From: Methanobrevibacter_A sp964431035
GTDB taxonomy: Archaea; Methanobacteriota; Methanobacteria; Methanobacteriales; Methanobacteriaceae
NCBI GenBank assembly: GCA_964431035.1
Contig: CAYSIF010000008.1
Coordinates: forward strand, 1 to 54,759
DNA length: 54,759 bases
Direction: 5' to 3'
How positions within the stretch are numbered: position 1 is the stretch's first letter; each line of letters starts with the position of its first letter. Below the pieces are notes generated by a model. That model did not search any database. It saw only the letters and a program-made list of their open reading frames with translations, and had not been told where the DNA came from. Position numbers and translations under genes: made by a program. Shown here in pieces: positions 37,501-45,336 of this stretch.

Positions 37501-37604
37501 TCATCCAAATTAATGAAAGATCCAAAAACTAAATCTTTTCCATCAATTTTACGGTGCACAATATAAACACCCTCAGTCTTTGTTATAAACTCCATATCCA
37601 CCAT
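34584..37604 (-). CDS. Tandem HTH-repeat protein with AP2-like N-terminal domain (R1)
   Basis: This protein of about 1006 residues opens with an AP2/integrase-arm-like domain (residues 1-55: VHRKIDGKDLVFGSF, LDEALSFRDE, DGW). Nine repeats of about 94 residues follow. Each has a PYxxLxL strand, a KLxxTVxDILDIYxxY helix, then DLxxKYxxSxxxIERIIxRY, like a resolvase-type helix-turn-helix, ending GDFDxVIxEY. The last 40 residues are a coiled coil (ILDELNELKDELNDLKKEM). The repeats look like an array of DNA-binding modules. It is the last gene of the S1-A1-M1-R1 cassette, 24 bases after M1. ATG 37604 is chosen because TTTGGTG lies 6 bases upstream. A 153-bp exact DNA repeat shows recent unit duplication. 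Function is inferred: sequence recognition for the ATPase. Confidence 0.75.
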   Translation of the reverse strand: MVDMEFITKTEGVYIVHRKIDGKDLVFGSFINLDEALSFRDECDEDGWLLFGNEELYSDFISNKKSDKIKKEFKSQIKINTPEPLKYTVHAPFFNIALVNDQKGTLKSGDTALQLTISDILDLIPKYESGESINDLVKEYNIERRAILERFISRYYEGDFEKYIDNFKNNKDSQYSVENQRLSKKNGKSNIPSLYKPYYNLKLSSIERGTLESNGYGLKLNIKQIKEVYDLFNKGETVTQLKKRYNCSRKLIERIINRYEEGDFDEIFKEYEIRKNSSNIKSEKPKLDQLAYRFNPFKEVTLISQSEGIIKVRERDSSFKRLPYTVEDILDISLKYSNGEKINNLIVEYGLDRLTMERLIQRYIKGDFDEVIREYKSNKFLSVQDKLTHEYNFYTPYNDLKLGSDNLSIYNNNAKLEYTIVNFLDICSDYKNCVKIKDLCRKYELSELTIERIIARYHEGDFDGIISEYKNNISLVVPDKLTDEFNFYTPFSNLSLGSDNLSIYNNNIKLNYTIDIVLDIYSDYENCVKIKDLCRKYELSELTIERIIARYHEGDFDGIISEYKNNISLVVPDKLTYDFKFYAPYNNLSLGSNEGKILQENIELNYTIDNILDIYSDYNDCIHIRDLAEKYQLSKSSIERIIARYHEGDFDEVINEFNNSKKESIIILPENLSSKYPPYVDLKLDSPYKGTLKSANAKLRFTVKDILELYNGYKNGKSVDDLKNKYNCTRPLIERTIYRYEKGDFNNVINEFNNNLSDTNGLDRLRYNNKPYAHLELLSSKEGTIKAGSAKLKFTVGEILDIYSRYKNGESIEYIAENYETTRFLIERIIFNYQKRNFDNIINEYKNSNNKSNDSKIEGKFDNNTSKSYQIEISKPYKNLKIYDTDGSIQTGSAILKLKIPDIIDIHKKSTNGYSIQKLCDEYDCSEYLIERTIYRFEKGDFNEVITLFNNFTIDENENSGENENENFDFYYLAKQNKDILDELNELKDELNDLKKEMRFIKSRII
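35877..36311. repeat. 153-bp exact direct repeat inside R1
   Basis: Bases 35877-36029 and 36159-36311 are identical over all 153 positions and lie 282 bp (94 codons) apart, the length of one protein repeat. Part of the same block (ATCAAAATCCCCCTCATGAT and the next 17 bases) is shared with a third unit near 35650-35690. Identity at silent positions indicates recent duplication or gene conversion. Confidence 0.9.
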
Positions 37605-37628
37605 AGAAAACACCAAACTAAATAAATA

Positions 37629-38177
37629 TTAATGGTACTTATCGTCATAACTTAATAGAATATCTGACAATTCTGTTTCAAAATCAAATTCCTGACTTGT
37701 TGCCCATGTATACAACTTTTTAATACCTATTTTAGCATAACCCTCAGAATACTTTGCAAGTTCCACCCTATTCTCATCCTTTAAAATATTAATATCACCA
37801 GTTTCAGATACTGCAATTGCTTTAATTATCGTTTTTGCATTACTTTCTCCTTGCTCAAAACGTACATATGCTTTATGCTTAATAAGAACCATCTGTTCTT
37901 TTAAACTTTGTTTTACTTCAGGATTATTTTCACTTTCATAAATAAATTTACCAACCAGTGCTGCCAAAGAAAAAATTTCAATAGTGGACATATTCCTATT
38001 AACCCATTTTACATTACCTTTAGCATCTTTCTTTTTCCTTTTAAAAAGCTCTCTTGTAGCAATATCAACATCAGGACTGATTTTTTTTATATCATTTGTG
38101 AAATATGCGAATAAAGCAGCATCATCATTCTCAATATCAAATGCAATTTTTCTTTTAGTCTTTTTACCCTCATTCAT
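37629..38177 (-). CDS. Middle protein M1 of the ATPase cassette
   Basis: This 182-residue soluble protein of unknown family is clearly related to the 148-residue protein at 49932-50378. Shared stretches are FSLAALVGKFIYESE versus FTISVLIGKYICNEK, and IKAIAVSETGDINILKDE versus LKSFAIMESGDINIIKDE. The latter is the most conserved part. Its ATG overlaps the A1 ATPase stop by 4 bases (38174-38177), so the two are made in step and probably form a complex. No catalytic motif is visible. A structural adaptor between the ATPase and the DNA-binding repeat protein is a plausible role. Confidence 0.75.
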   Translation of the reverse strand: MNEGKKTKRKIAFDIENDDAALFAYFTNDIKKISPDVDIATRELFKRKKKDAKGNVKWVNRNMSTIEIFSLAALVGKFIYESENNPEVKQSLKEQMVLIKHKAYVRFEQGESNAKTIIKAIAVSETGDINILKDENRVELAKYSEGYAKIGIKKLYTWATSQEFDFETELSDILLSYDDKYH

Positions 38178-40120
38178 ACTTCATACACCTCTGTAACACC
38201 ATCATAATATCTTAATATGTATTCTTTACCTTTTCCTTTTTGAAGTATTCTTTTAAAGTCTCCCTCATATTCTTTATCAGTCACAAATAATGCTAATTGT
38301 TTATCTTCAGCATAATCAAATAGATAATTAGCCATTGTCTCCCTAATTTCGCCACTTATCCTACCCAATGGAGTATCAATTATCATTGGCAATTCAAATC
38401 CAGTTAATGAATTTAATGAGGTTATAAATGACAATGCCAATACTAATTGACTTCCACTAGATGGATCTGTACCTGCCACAACACTCCCATCCTTTTTTTC
38501 AATACTTACTTCAAAAGTATTTGGATTTATTATAACACGTTTATAATCTTCCTTCCAGTGAATATTCCTAAACTCTTTATCTGTTAATTCTTGAAGTTTA
38601 TTATGAGTTTCATGTGTTAATTCATTTAAAAGTTTAGTTGCTATTTTACTAAGTTTATCACAGAAGTCATAATCAAAATCTAATTTAGTTTTTGCATTTA
38701 AGGATTTTTTCTCTTCAATAATTTCTTTATCAATTTTTTCTAATTGTAGAGGTATTCTTTTAGATTCATTTTGAATACTGCCAATTTGTCTTTCAGCATT
38801 CTTAATCCGTTTCTCTAACTTGTTAATTTTATTTTTTAAATTTTTTACAATATCTATATCACTATTTCTTAATTTATAATCATGATTTTCTATTTCCCTA
38901 TTCAATTTAATAATATCCGTATTTATAATTTGTATATCATCCCTTATTCTCCGAATATTAGATTTAATATCATCAGGATATTGTTGTAAAATTGATTTAG
39001 CCCTACCCACATCTTCTCGAACAGTTTCAGAAAAACTTAAATTTTCAGGAGCTTCCTCTAAAATCCGTTCAATTTCACTATAACAATCACTATCTTTAGT
39101 TAATTCAGTACCACAAATACATCTGCCACTATCAAGCAATTTTTTAAGAGAATTTTTACTAAAACTTCTAAAAATAGAATCATCATCTAAATCAGAAGCA
39201 ACATTAATAAAATCAGTTAAAACATTTTTAGATAGAATGAATGGTGATTTATCTAATAAGAATAACATTAATTCTTGATGTTTGTAATCTAACTCTTTTA
39301 TTTTTTCTTGTTTTAATTCTTCAGCTTTGTCTTTTAAATCCTGTATTTTTTCAGGATTATCTCCATGACTCCTTAATTCATCCTCCAAAACATTTTTTTC
39401 CTTTTTCCATGCATCAATATTCAATTCTAAATTCTTTATCTCATTTTCATAGCCCTTTTGTGTTTCTTCTAATTTTTGTTTTTCATCACATCTACTTGCT
39501 AAATCAGGATGTATTTTATTCCTCTTATTGTTAAAATAAGTTTTTCTCGTATTAATATGAGTTATCATATTTTCAATAAGATTTAATTGCGATAGATTAT
39601 CTACTGCCTTTTTTAATCCTCTCGAATCATTCTTAAAGAAATTTACCAATTGTTCTCCATCAAATAAGAAATATGATCTTAAATCTTCAGGCAGGTTATT
39701 GGATAAATATGTTTCAGGAAAAGGAACTCTCCCATAATTACCATTTTTACCCACTTTAATTTCAAAATTTTCATCTAATTTACGACATTTATGTTCTGCA
39801 ATTTTTTTAAATTTAGCTATTCTTTTAATTATTACTGGGCGCTTTTTCTTATCAATCGCATTAATCGTTACACTAACTATTACATTATCTCCTTTATTTA
39901 TATCAGATACTGCAGATTTATTCCAAATTTCTTCTCTTCCTTTAACACGATAATATTCCTGACCATATAAACACCACGTGAAACTATTAAGTAAACTAGT
40001 TTTACCTACATCATTTACCGCTTGTACAATTGTGATGTTATCTTGACCATATGCAAATTCTATTTTTTCTGGACCTTTATATGGTCTATAATTTTCTAAT
40101 TCAATAGATTTGAAATACAA
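38174..40120 (-). CDS. Rad50/DndD-like ATPase A1
   Basis: This 648-residue ABC/SMC-type ATPase starts KSIELENYRPYKGPEKIEF. Walker A is AVNDVGKTSLLN (about residues 33-44), without the usual first Gly. YFLFDGEQL near residue 150, a feature shared with DndD-type ATPases, follows. Coiled coils flank a hinge with CICGTEL near residue 333, resembling half a zinc hook. The signature region is DPSSGSQLVLAL (about 555), and Walker B is PMIIDTPLGRISG (about 580). TTG 40120 is the start, with GAGGTGG 8 bases upstream. The Dnd partners DndB, DndC and DndE are absent, so this is not a phosphorothioation operon. It follows S1 and overlaps M1. Confidence 0.9.
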   Translation of the reverse strand: MYFKSIELENYRPYKGPEKIEFAYGQDNITIVQAVNDVGKTSLLNSFTWCLYGQEYYRVKGREEIWNKSAVSDINKGDNVIVSVTINAIDKKKRPVIIKRIAKFKKIAEHKCRKLDENFEIKVGKNGNYGRVPFPETYLSNNLPEDLRSYFLFDGEQLVNFFKNDSRGLKKAVDNLSQLNLIENMITHINTRKTYFNNKRNKIHPDLASRCDEKQKLEETQKGYENEIKNLELNIDAWKKEKNVLEDELRSHGDNPEKIQDLKDKAEELKQEKIKELDYKHQELMLFLLDKSPFILSKNVLTDFINVASDLDDDSIFRSFSKNSLKKLLDSGRCICGTELTKDSDCYSEIERILEEAPENLSFSETVREDVGRAKSILQQYPDDIKSNIRRIRDDIQIINTDIIKLNREIENHDYKLRNSDIDIVKNLKNKINKLEKRIKNAERQIGSIQNESKRIPLQLEKIDKEIIEEKKSLNAKTKLDFDYDFCDKLSKIATKLLNELTHETHNKLQELTDKEFRNIHWKEDYKRVIINPNTFEVSIEKKDGSVVAGTDPSSGSQLVLALSFITSLNSLTGFELPMIIDTPLGRISGEIRETMANYLFDYAEDKQLALFVTDKEYEGDFKRILQKGKGKEYILRYYDGVTEVYEV

Positions 40121-40134
40121 TTAATTCCCCACCT

Positions 40135-40320
40135 CTATTTATTTTTACCATATTTTTCAATTAATTTAGAGTATTCTGCACCAATAGCTCTTTCAGATTC
40201 ATCTCTTTTAGCATATTCTATTTGCATAGCTTCTTTTAAAAAATTTCTCATATCCTCATTATTAGTTAGTTCATCTATTTTTTTAAGAATATTATCATTA
40301 ACATCCGTCTTTTTAACCAT
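40135..40320 (-). CDS. Small helical protein S1 of the ATPase cassette
   Basis: This 61-residue protein (MVKKTDVNDNILKKIDEL start) is related to the 58-residue protein at 52331-52507. The shared C-terminal helix pattern is NFLKEAMQIEYAKRDESE versus YFITEALKLEYEERDKTR. Both precede a 648-residue ATPase by under 20 bases. I chose the ATG at 40320 because GGGAG lies upstream and the length then equals that of the paralogue. The role is unknown, perhaps an ATPase regulator or assembly factor. Confidence 0.7.
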   Translation of the reverse strand: MVKKTDVNDNILKKIDELTNNEDMRNFLKEAMQIEYAKRDESERAIGAEYSKLIEKYGKNK

Positions 40321-40386
40321 TAAACACACTCCCATTTCAAACATAAGCAAAACTTTATTAAATAATTTTATAAACAAATAAATTTA

Positions 40387-43300
40387 TTATTTTCTAAAAT
40401 TTTTCATAGAATTATAAACTTTCATTGCCTCCTCCGGCTTATCTAAAGCATATAAAGCTTCTATTTTAAGAATAAATATTTCTTCTTTTTTATCTAATTC
40501 TAAGATTTCATCACATATATTAACACTTTCTTCAAAGTTTCCAGAATTAAAAGATTTCTTAGCTTCATTTATTAAAACACCAATATTTTTCAAAGCAATT
40601 AAATTATCTATTTCTTTTTTTAAACTCAAAGATTTTTTATCTTCCGAATCAATACTTAAACATTTATTAATATACACAATTGCAAAATCATATTCTTTTA
40701 ATTTATAAAATGCATATGCTACATTATAAAATGCATCTAAATTATTAGGAATCAAATCTAAATATTTAGAATTTATTCCACCAGATATCTTATATGAACA
40801 GTTAATACCTCCAATAATTGCATCAGTATAATTTCTTATTTCTAATATTTTATCATAATATTTTAAAGCTTTTTTAAAGTTTTTAGATAAATATAATTTA
40901 TTTGCTTTTTCTATCAATTCAAAATTGCTTGAAAAATTATTTATTTTCCCCTTATCATACAGTATAAAATTATCTAATAAATGCGAATATAATGTATAAA
41001 AGTTTGTTTTATCAAGATTAATGAAATTTAAACTTTTAATAAAGTTAGCATCTAATTTTGACATTTTGTTTAATTGTATCCATTTTGTTAATTTTTCTTC
41101 AGTCCAAACAAATGTTGTATTATACTTACTGACTTGTTTAAAATGAGCTAAAGAAATTGAAAACTGATTATTAAAAACAAATATTAACATAGAAAGATTT
41201 GGAAGTTCATTATACAATATTTTAGAAATCTTTTTTATACTCCCATTATCATGTTTAGACAATAACACATAATAAATATTTAATTCTGAGTAGTTTATTT
41301 CTAAATCTTGATAAGCTTCTATTTTTGAATTATTTTTATTTAATTTATATTTCCAGAATATTTCTTTTACATTTTTAAAAAGATTTCTATCTTTTGAATC
41401 AATTTTATTTATAAAAATTTCTTTATAATTTTTATTTACTGCAAAATCTTTTGGATAATGTATATAATTTTCTAATTTATTAATACTGTTTTTATCTACA
41501 AGTTTTTCCACAGTGTCTTTAATTTCAATATCTTCAGGTTGTAAATCTAAGTATTGATTATAAGCAAGAATTGCATCATCTAATTCATTTAATTTTAGTG
41601 ATGAATGCCCTTTATATAAAAATGCTATTTTTTTAAATTTGTTTTTATAATATTTTGATAATTTATCACAGCAGTTTATAGTTTCTTTATACTGTTTATT
41701 TTTAAAAGATTCTAATATGTTCTCCCATAATACATAATATTTATCATCTATTACGTTATCTTTTAGTATATTATCTCTAATTAGACTTAAACGAAATATA
41801 TTATTAAATGAAATTATAAATTTAATTGGTTTTGAATCTATGTTGCTCTGTGAATTGATAAAATCCTTTAAGCGCATTATATGCCAATCAGAAAATTGGA
41901 ATTTATCAATAAGATTATTTGCTCTTAATTTTATATTATTAGTGTTTGTAACATCTAAAAATTCAATATCATCAACTTCTGTAGATAAATCTCTTTTATT
42001 TATTGATTTATTCTTTCGTTCATTATAAAAATCCATAGTTGAATTTGTAAGATGTGTTTGTAGTTTCTTATTTAAATCATTTTTATTTGCTTTTTCAATT
42101 ATGTCAAAGGTAAAATCTTTAGCTTTGTCTTTCCAATCTTCCTGTAAAAATTTATTAAAATGTTTACCTTTCTCCAAATCATTATAATATTTTATTAATA
42201 AATTATAAACATTCAAAGATTTAAAAAGAAAACTTATATTATCAGTATTATTCTTAATAACACCAATACCACTGAATTTTTCAAATTTTATAGCATCATT
42301 AAATTCTGTAGTGCCTAATTTCCTAATTTCAGCCCTAAAATCAATATCAATATATTCAGGATTATCTTTTAGAGCATTATATAAAATATTATCTGAGTTT
42401 GAAATATAATATTTTAATCGTTTGTCTAAATTTTGTTTATTTACTTTTTCAATTATACCGAATTCGAAATTAGTATCTCCGTATTTATTCCAATCCTCTT
42501 GTAAAAACTTATTAATATGTCTATCATTATATAAATCAATGAAATATTTCATTAACGCTTTATTAACATCTGATGATTTAAAAATAAAATGTAAATTATT
42601 ATTTTTATTTTTTATTACTCCTATTCCACTAAATTTTTCAAATTTTTTATATCTCTTTTTAATAAATACTGAATCTTTAGGAGGAGAGGGGAGAACAGTA
42701 TCTTTTTCTATTAAGTTATTACTTCTTAGTTTTCTATATAAAACTCTATTAAAACATTTTACAAAATAGTCAGGATTATCTTGAATATAATTATCCTTTG
42801 CATGCATAAAATTTAGTAATGCTTTCTTATCAATATTAGAAAGATTAGATTTGTTAACTATAGATTTTACATTACTTTTGATATCTCCCCAATATTCTAA
42901 AAATAAACCACCAGTATAATTATGTAAATAATCGTTAAATTCGCAAGGAGATATATTGAATTTTTCAATCTTATTTTTATTGTTTGATAAGATATTAATA
43001 TCTTTTTTATTTATTAATGAGATTTTAATTAATGGAGAAGCATTATTATATTCCTTAATAAAATCTGTGATAAAATCTGCATTAGAATAATTATCTGAAA
43101 TGAATCGGAATAAGGAACATCTATAATGTTTCTTAGTTATATTTTCTTCAACAATAGATTGATAAAAAAGGATATTTTCTTTATGAAATTCATCTATAAC
43201 AATATTTCCATTTTTATAAGCAGTTTTATCTTTATCTTCTTTTTTAACAAATTCGATTAGATAAATCTTATTTTTCAATGAATATTTATTGAATTCAATA

Positions 43301-44121
43301 GCGAATTTAATAATAAAAGAGTTGGATACATAATTTTTATGAATAAAATTAACTAAAAACTTTTTATCCTCTTCAGAAATCATGTATCTTCTAATTAATG
43401 AAATGTAAAAATAGATATCTTCTTTACAATATTTATCTAAATAAATAATTTTGTATTTGTCAAAAAAATCATTTTCATATTCAATATCAATATTTTTATT
43501 ATTAGTATCTTTATTTTCAAGAGAAATTTTATTTTTAGAATTACACTTGTTAAATTTTATAGTGAAATCATCAATAAAATTCTCATTAGAATAGTTTTTA
43601 TTAATAAAATCCAATAGAAATTTTCTATCAGAATTATAAGTTATGTTATTACGCACCATATAATTATAAAAGCTAATAATTTCTTTAGGAAATCTATATA
43701 AAACAATAAAATTAGTATTTTCTTTATCAATATTATGATTTGAATTAATAGTTTTAACATTATTTATGAATTCATCATTTTGTGCAGAATCTAAATCAGT
43801 TTTTTTGAGATTTTTAGTATCTTTTTTTATATTAACTAAATAATTAATTCTATTAGCTACAATAGAATCTTTAATTAAAATTCTTTTTTCTATCTCATTT
43901 TTAATTTGATTAAAAATCTCTTCCCCTTGGGATTTTGATAAATCATTTTTCTTTAGGAAATTATTAAATTGGACACTATTTGTATTTTCTCCCATGATTT
44001 CATAGAATTTTTTTTCGGCAGATGATAAAAATATATTTACTTTATGTGTTTCATCTATAGTATTTTTTTCATTTTCTTTAATTCTGTCTTTAATAGAATT
44101 TATAAACTCATCTAATGCCAT
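40387..44121 (-). CDS. Multidomain protein T: dead GIY-YIG pair, TPRs and DUF4391-like region
   Basis: This 1244-residue protein is the first gene of the first cassette. Residues 130-390 hold three imperfect repeats (FLxFIxxNYSNxxFIxDF...). Two GIY-YIG-like domains lie at about 490-570 and 610-700: FSGIGVIKN, then HINKFLQEDWNKYG and NFEFGIIE. The GIY and YIG motifs read GIG and FIF (and the second copy FLF), and the catalytic Arg and Glu are missing, so they should be inactive. TPR-like units lie at about 800-875 and 1065-1240. Between them, about 885-1050, is a region like DUF4391 (NKNYKEIFINKI, FWKYKL, LSMLIFVF). AGAGGA precedes the ATG, and S1 follows after 66 bases. It occupies the position held by the helicase in the second cassette. 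Confidence 0.7.
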   Translation of the reverse strand: MALDEFINSIKDRIKENEKNTIDETHKVNIFLSSAEKKFYEIMGENTNSVQFNNFLKKNDLSKSQGEEIFNQIKNEIEKRILIKDSIVANRINYLVNIKKDTKNLKKTDLDSAQNDEFINNVKTINSNHNIDKENTNFIVLYRFPKEIISFYNYMVRNNITYNSDRKFLLDFINKNYSNENFIDDFTIKFNKCNSKNKISLENKDTNNKNIDIEYENDFFDKYKIIYLDKYCKEDIYFYISLIRRYMISEEDKKFLVNFIHKNYVSNSFIIKFAIEFNKYSLKNKIYLIEFVKKEDKDKTAYKNGNIVIDEFHKENILFYQSIVEENITKKHYRCSLFRFISDNYSNADFITDFIKEYNNASPLIKISLINKKDINILSNNKNKIEKFNISPCEFNDYLHNYTGGLFLEYWGDIKSNVKSIVNKSNLSNIDKKALLNFMHAKDNYIQDNPDYFVKCFNRVLYRKLRSNNLIEKDTVLPSPPKDSVFIKKRYKKFEKFSGIGVIKNKNNNLHFIFKSSDVNKALMKYFIDLYNDRHINKFLQEDWNKYGDTNFEFGIIEKVNKQNLDKRLKYYISNSDNILYNALKDNPEYIDIDFRAEIRKLGTTEFNDAIKFEKFSGIGVIKNNTDNISFLFKSLNVYNLLIKYYNDLEKGKHFNKFLQEDWKDKAKDFTFDIIEKANKNDLNKKLQTHLTNSTMDFYNERKNKSINKRDLSTEVDDIEFLDVTNTNNIKLRANNLIDKFQFSDWHIMRLKDFINSQSNIDSKPIKFIISFNNIFRLSLIRDNILKDNVIDDKYYVLWENILESFKNKQYKETINCCDKLSKYYKNKFKKIAFLYKGHSSLKLNELDDAILAYNQYLDLQPEDIEIKDTVEKLVDKNSINKLENYIHYPKDFAVNKNYKEIFINKIDSKDRNLFKNVKEIFWKYKLNKNNSKIEAYQDLEINYSELNIYYVLLSKHDNGSIKKISKILYNELPNLSMLIFVFNNQFSISLAHFKQVSKYNTTFVWTEEKLTKWIQLNKMSKLDANFIKSLNFINLDKTNFYTLYSHLLDNFILYDKGKINNFSSNFELIEKANKLYLSKNFKKALKYYDKILEIRNYTDAIIGGINCSYKISGGINSKYLDLIPNNLDAFYNVAYAFYKLKEYDFAIVYINKCLSIDSEDKKSLSLKKEIDNLIALKNIGVLINEAKKSFNSGNFEESVNICDEILELDKKEEIFILKIEALYALDKPEEAMKVYNSMKNFRK

Positions 44122-44239
44122 ATATGTCCTCTGAAAATATACTCATATAATTATTAAAAAAATATTATAAACCTTAGGTATATATTTGATACTTTTAGTT
44201 TTAATAGTTATTTTTTAAAATTAAACTAAAAAAAATACT

Positions 44240-45319
44240 TTACAATCTACATCCACAGTTTGTGCAAAATGAATCTCCATTATCAAATAGTTTTCCACAA
44301 GAAGGACATCTATTTTCTTTTAAATTATTTCCACAAAGTGAACAGAATGAGTCATTAGTTCCTACTTTTGCCCCGCATTTATCACAATAATTAGTTGTTG
44401 TAGAGTTTGTAGTTTCTGGTGCTAGTGCTGTTGGTGCATATGCTCCTGAGCTTATTCCATAGTTTCTTGTTGAGCTTGTATCTTCAATTTGTGTGTCTTC
44501 GAATGTTTTATCTTCTGAGAGTAGTGGTGCACTGTAGAAGTCTTTTCCATTTTCTAAGTCGTATATTACTTCGTGCATTGCTTGTATTCTTTTGGAGTCT
44601 GTTGGGTGTGTTGCGAAGAAATCGAAGTTGTTTGAATTAAAGTTTGACATTTCTTCCCAGAAGTTTGGTATTTGGTATATGTCGTATCCTGCTAAGTGTA
44701 TTATCATCATTCCTAGTTTGTCTGCTTCTATTTCGTGTTGTCTTCCGAATGGTTTTATCAGGAATAGTTCTGATCCTATATCTGCAAGGTTTGATGCTGC
44801 TCTTACTGCGTATCCTGCTTCATGGTTTCCTAGTAAATCTAGTGCTAGTCCTCCAATCCATGCTGCTGTTGTTAGTCCTGTTTTTAGTGATTGTTGACTC
44901 ATTTTTGTACGTGAATGGTCGAGTAGTGCGTGTGCCATTTCATGTCCTAGGATAAATGCTAGTCTGTCTTCTGTGTTTGCAAATTGGAGTATTCCTGATA
45001 ATACTACTATTTTTCCTCCAGGCATACACATTGCATTTACATTATCATCATATAATAAGTGAAAATCCCATTCATAATAGTTTTCAATATAATCGTAACG
45101 ATTTATTCTCATAAGATATTGTTCAACTGCACCTATTAAGCGTGATGCAACTCTTCGCACTAATTGTCCATCATTTGTATCATCTAATAGTGTGCTTTGG
45201 TTTATCATTTTATAGTATTCGTTAGCACAGTTTTTTAAGAATTTATCGTCGTTTACTATGTCAAAATGAGATTTTCCTGTAAATGGATTTAAGCTACTTC
45301 GACTGTTTTTATTTGTAAT
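44240..45319 (-). CDS. M48-family metallopeptidase with two C-terminal zinc ribbons, ATT start
   Basis: This 359-residue protein has the M48 motif GHEMAHALLDHSRTKM near residue 124 and an EADKLG second zinc-ligand motif. The C-terminus has two zinc ribbons (CDKCGAKVG...CSLCG; CPSCGKLF...CTNCGCRL). The first ATG, at 45208, lacks a ribosome binding site and cuts off conserved N-terminal sequence (NPFTGKSHFDIV, normal for the family). The frame is open from 45325 and has no ATG, GTG or TTG in that extension. GGGGTGA at 45332-45326 is followed, 6 bases on, by ATT at 45319 (another ATT at 45322), so an ATT start is likely. It is probably a membrane-associated or cytoplasmic protein-quality protease. 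Confidence 0.85.
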   Translation of the reverse strand: MTNKNSRSSLNPFTGKSHFDIVNDDKFLKNCANEYYKMINQSTLLDDTNDGQLVRRVASRLIGAVEQYLMRINRYDYIENYYEWDFHLLYDDNVNAMCMPGGKIVVLSGILQFANTEDRLAFILGHEMAHALLDHSRTKMSQQSLKTGLTTAAWIGGLALDLLGNHEAGYAVRAASNLADIGSELFLIKPFGRQHEIEADKLGMMIIHLAGYDIYQIPNFWEEMSNFNSNNFDFFATHPTDSKRIQAMHEVIYDLENGKDFYSAPLLSEDKTFEDTQIEDTSSTRNYGISSGAYAPTALAPETTNSTTTNYCDKCGAKVGTNDSFCSLCGNNLKENRCPSCGKLFDNGDSFCTNCGCRL

Positions 45320-45336
45320 AATAAATCACCCCATAA

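Noticed and set aside
38174..40120. DNA phosphorothioation (Dnd) operon
   Set aside because: Although the ATPases resemble DndD, no DndB (DGQHR), DndC (PAPS-reductase-like) or DndE is present in the window.
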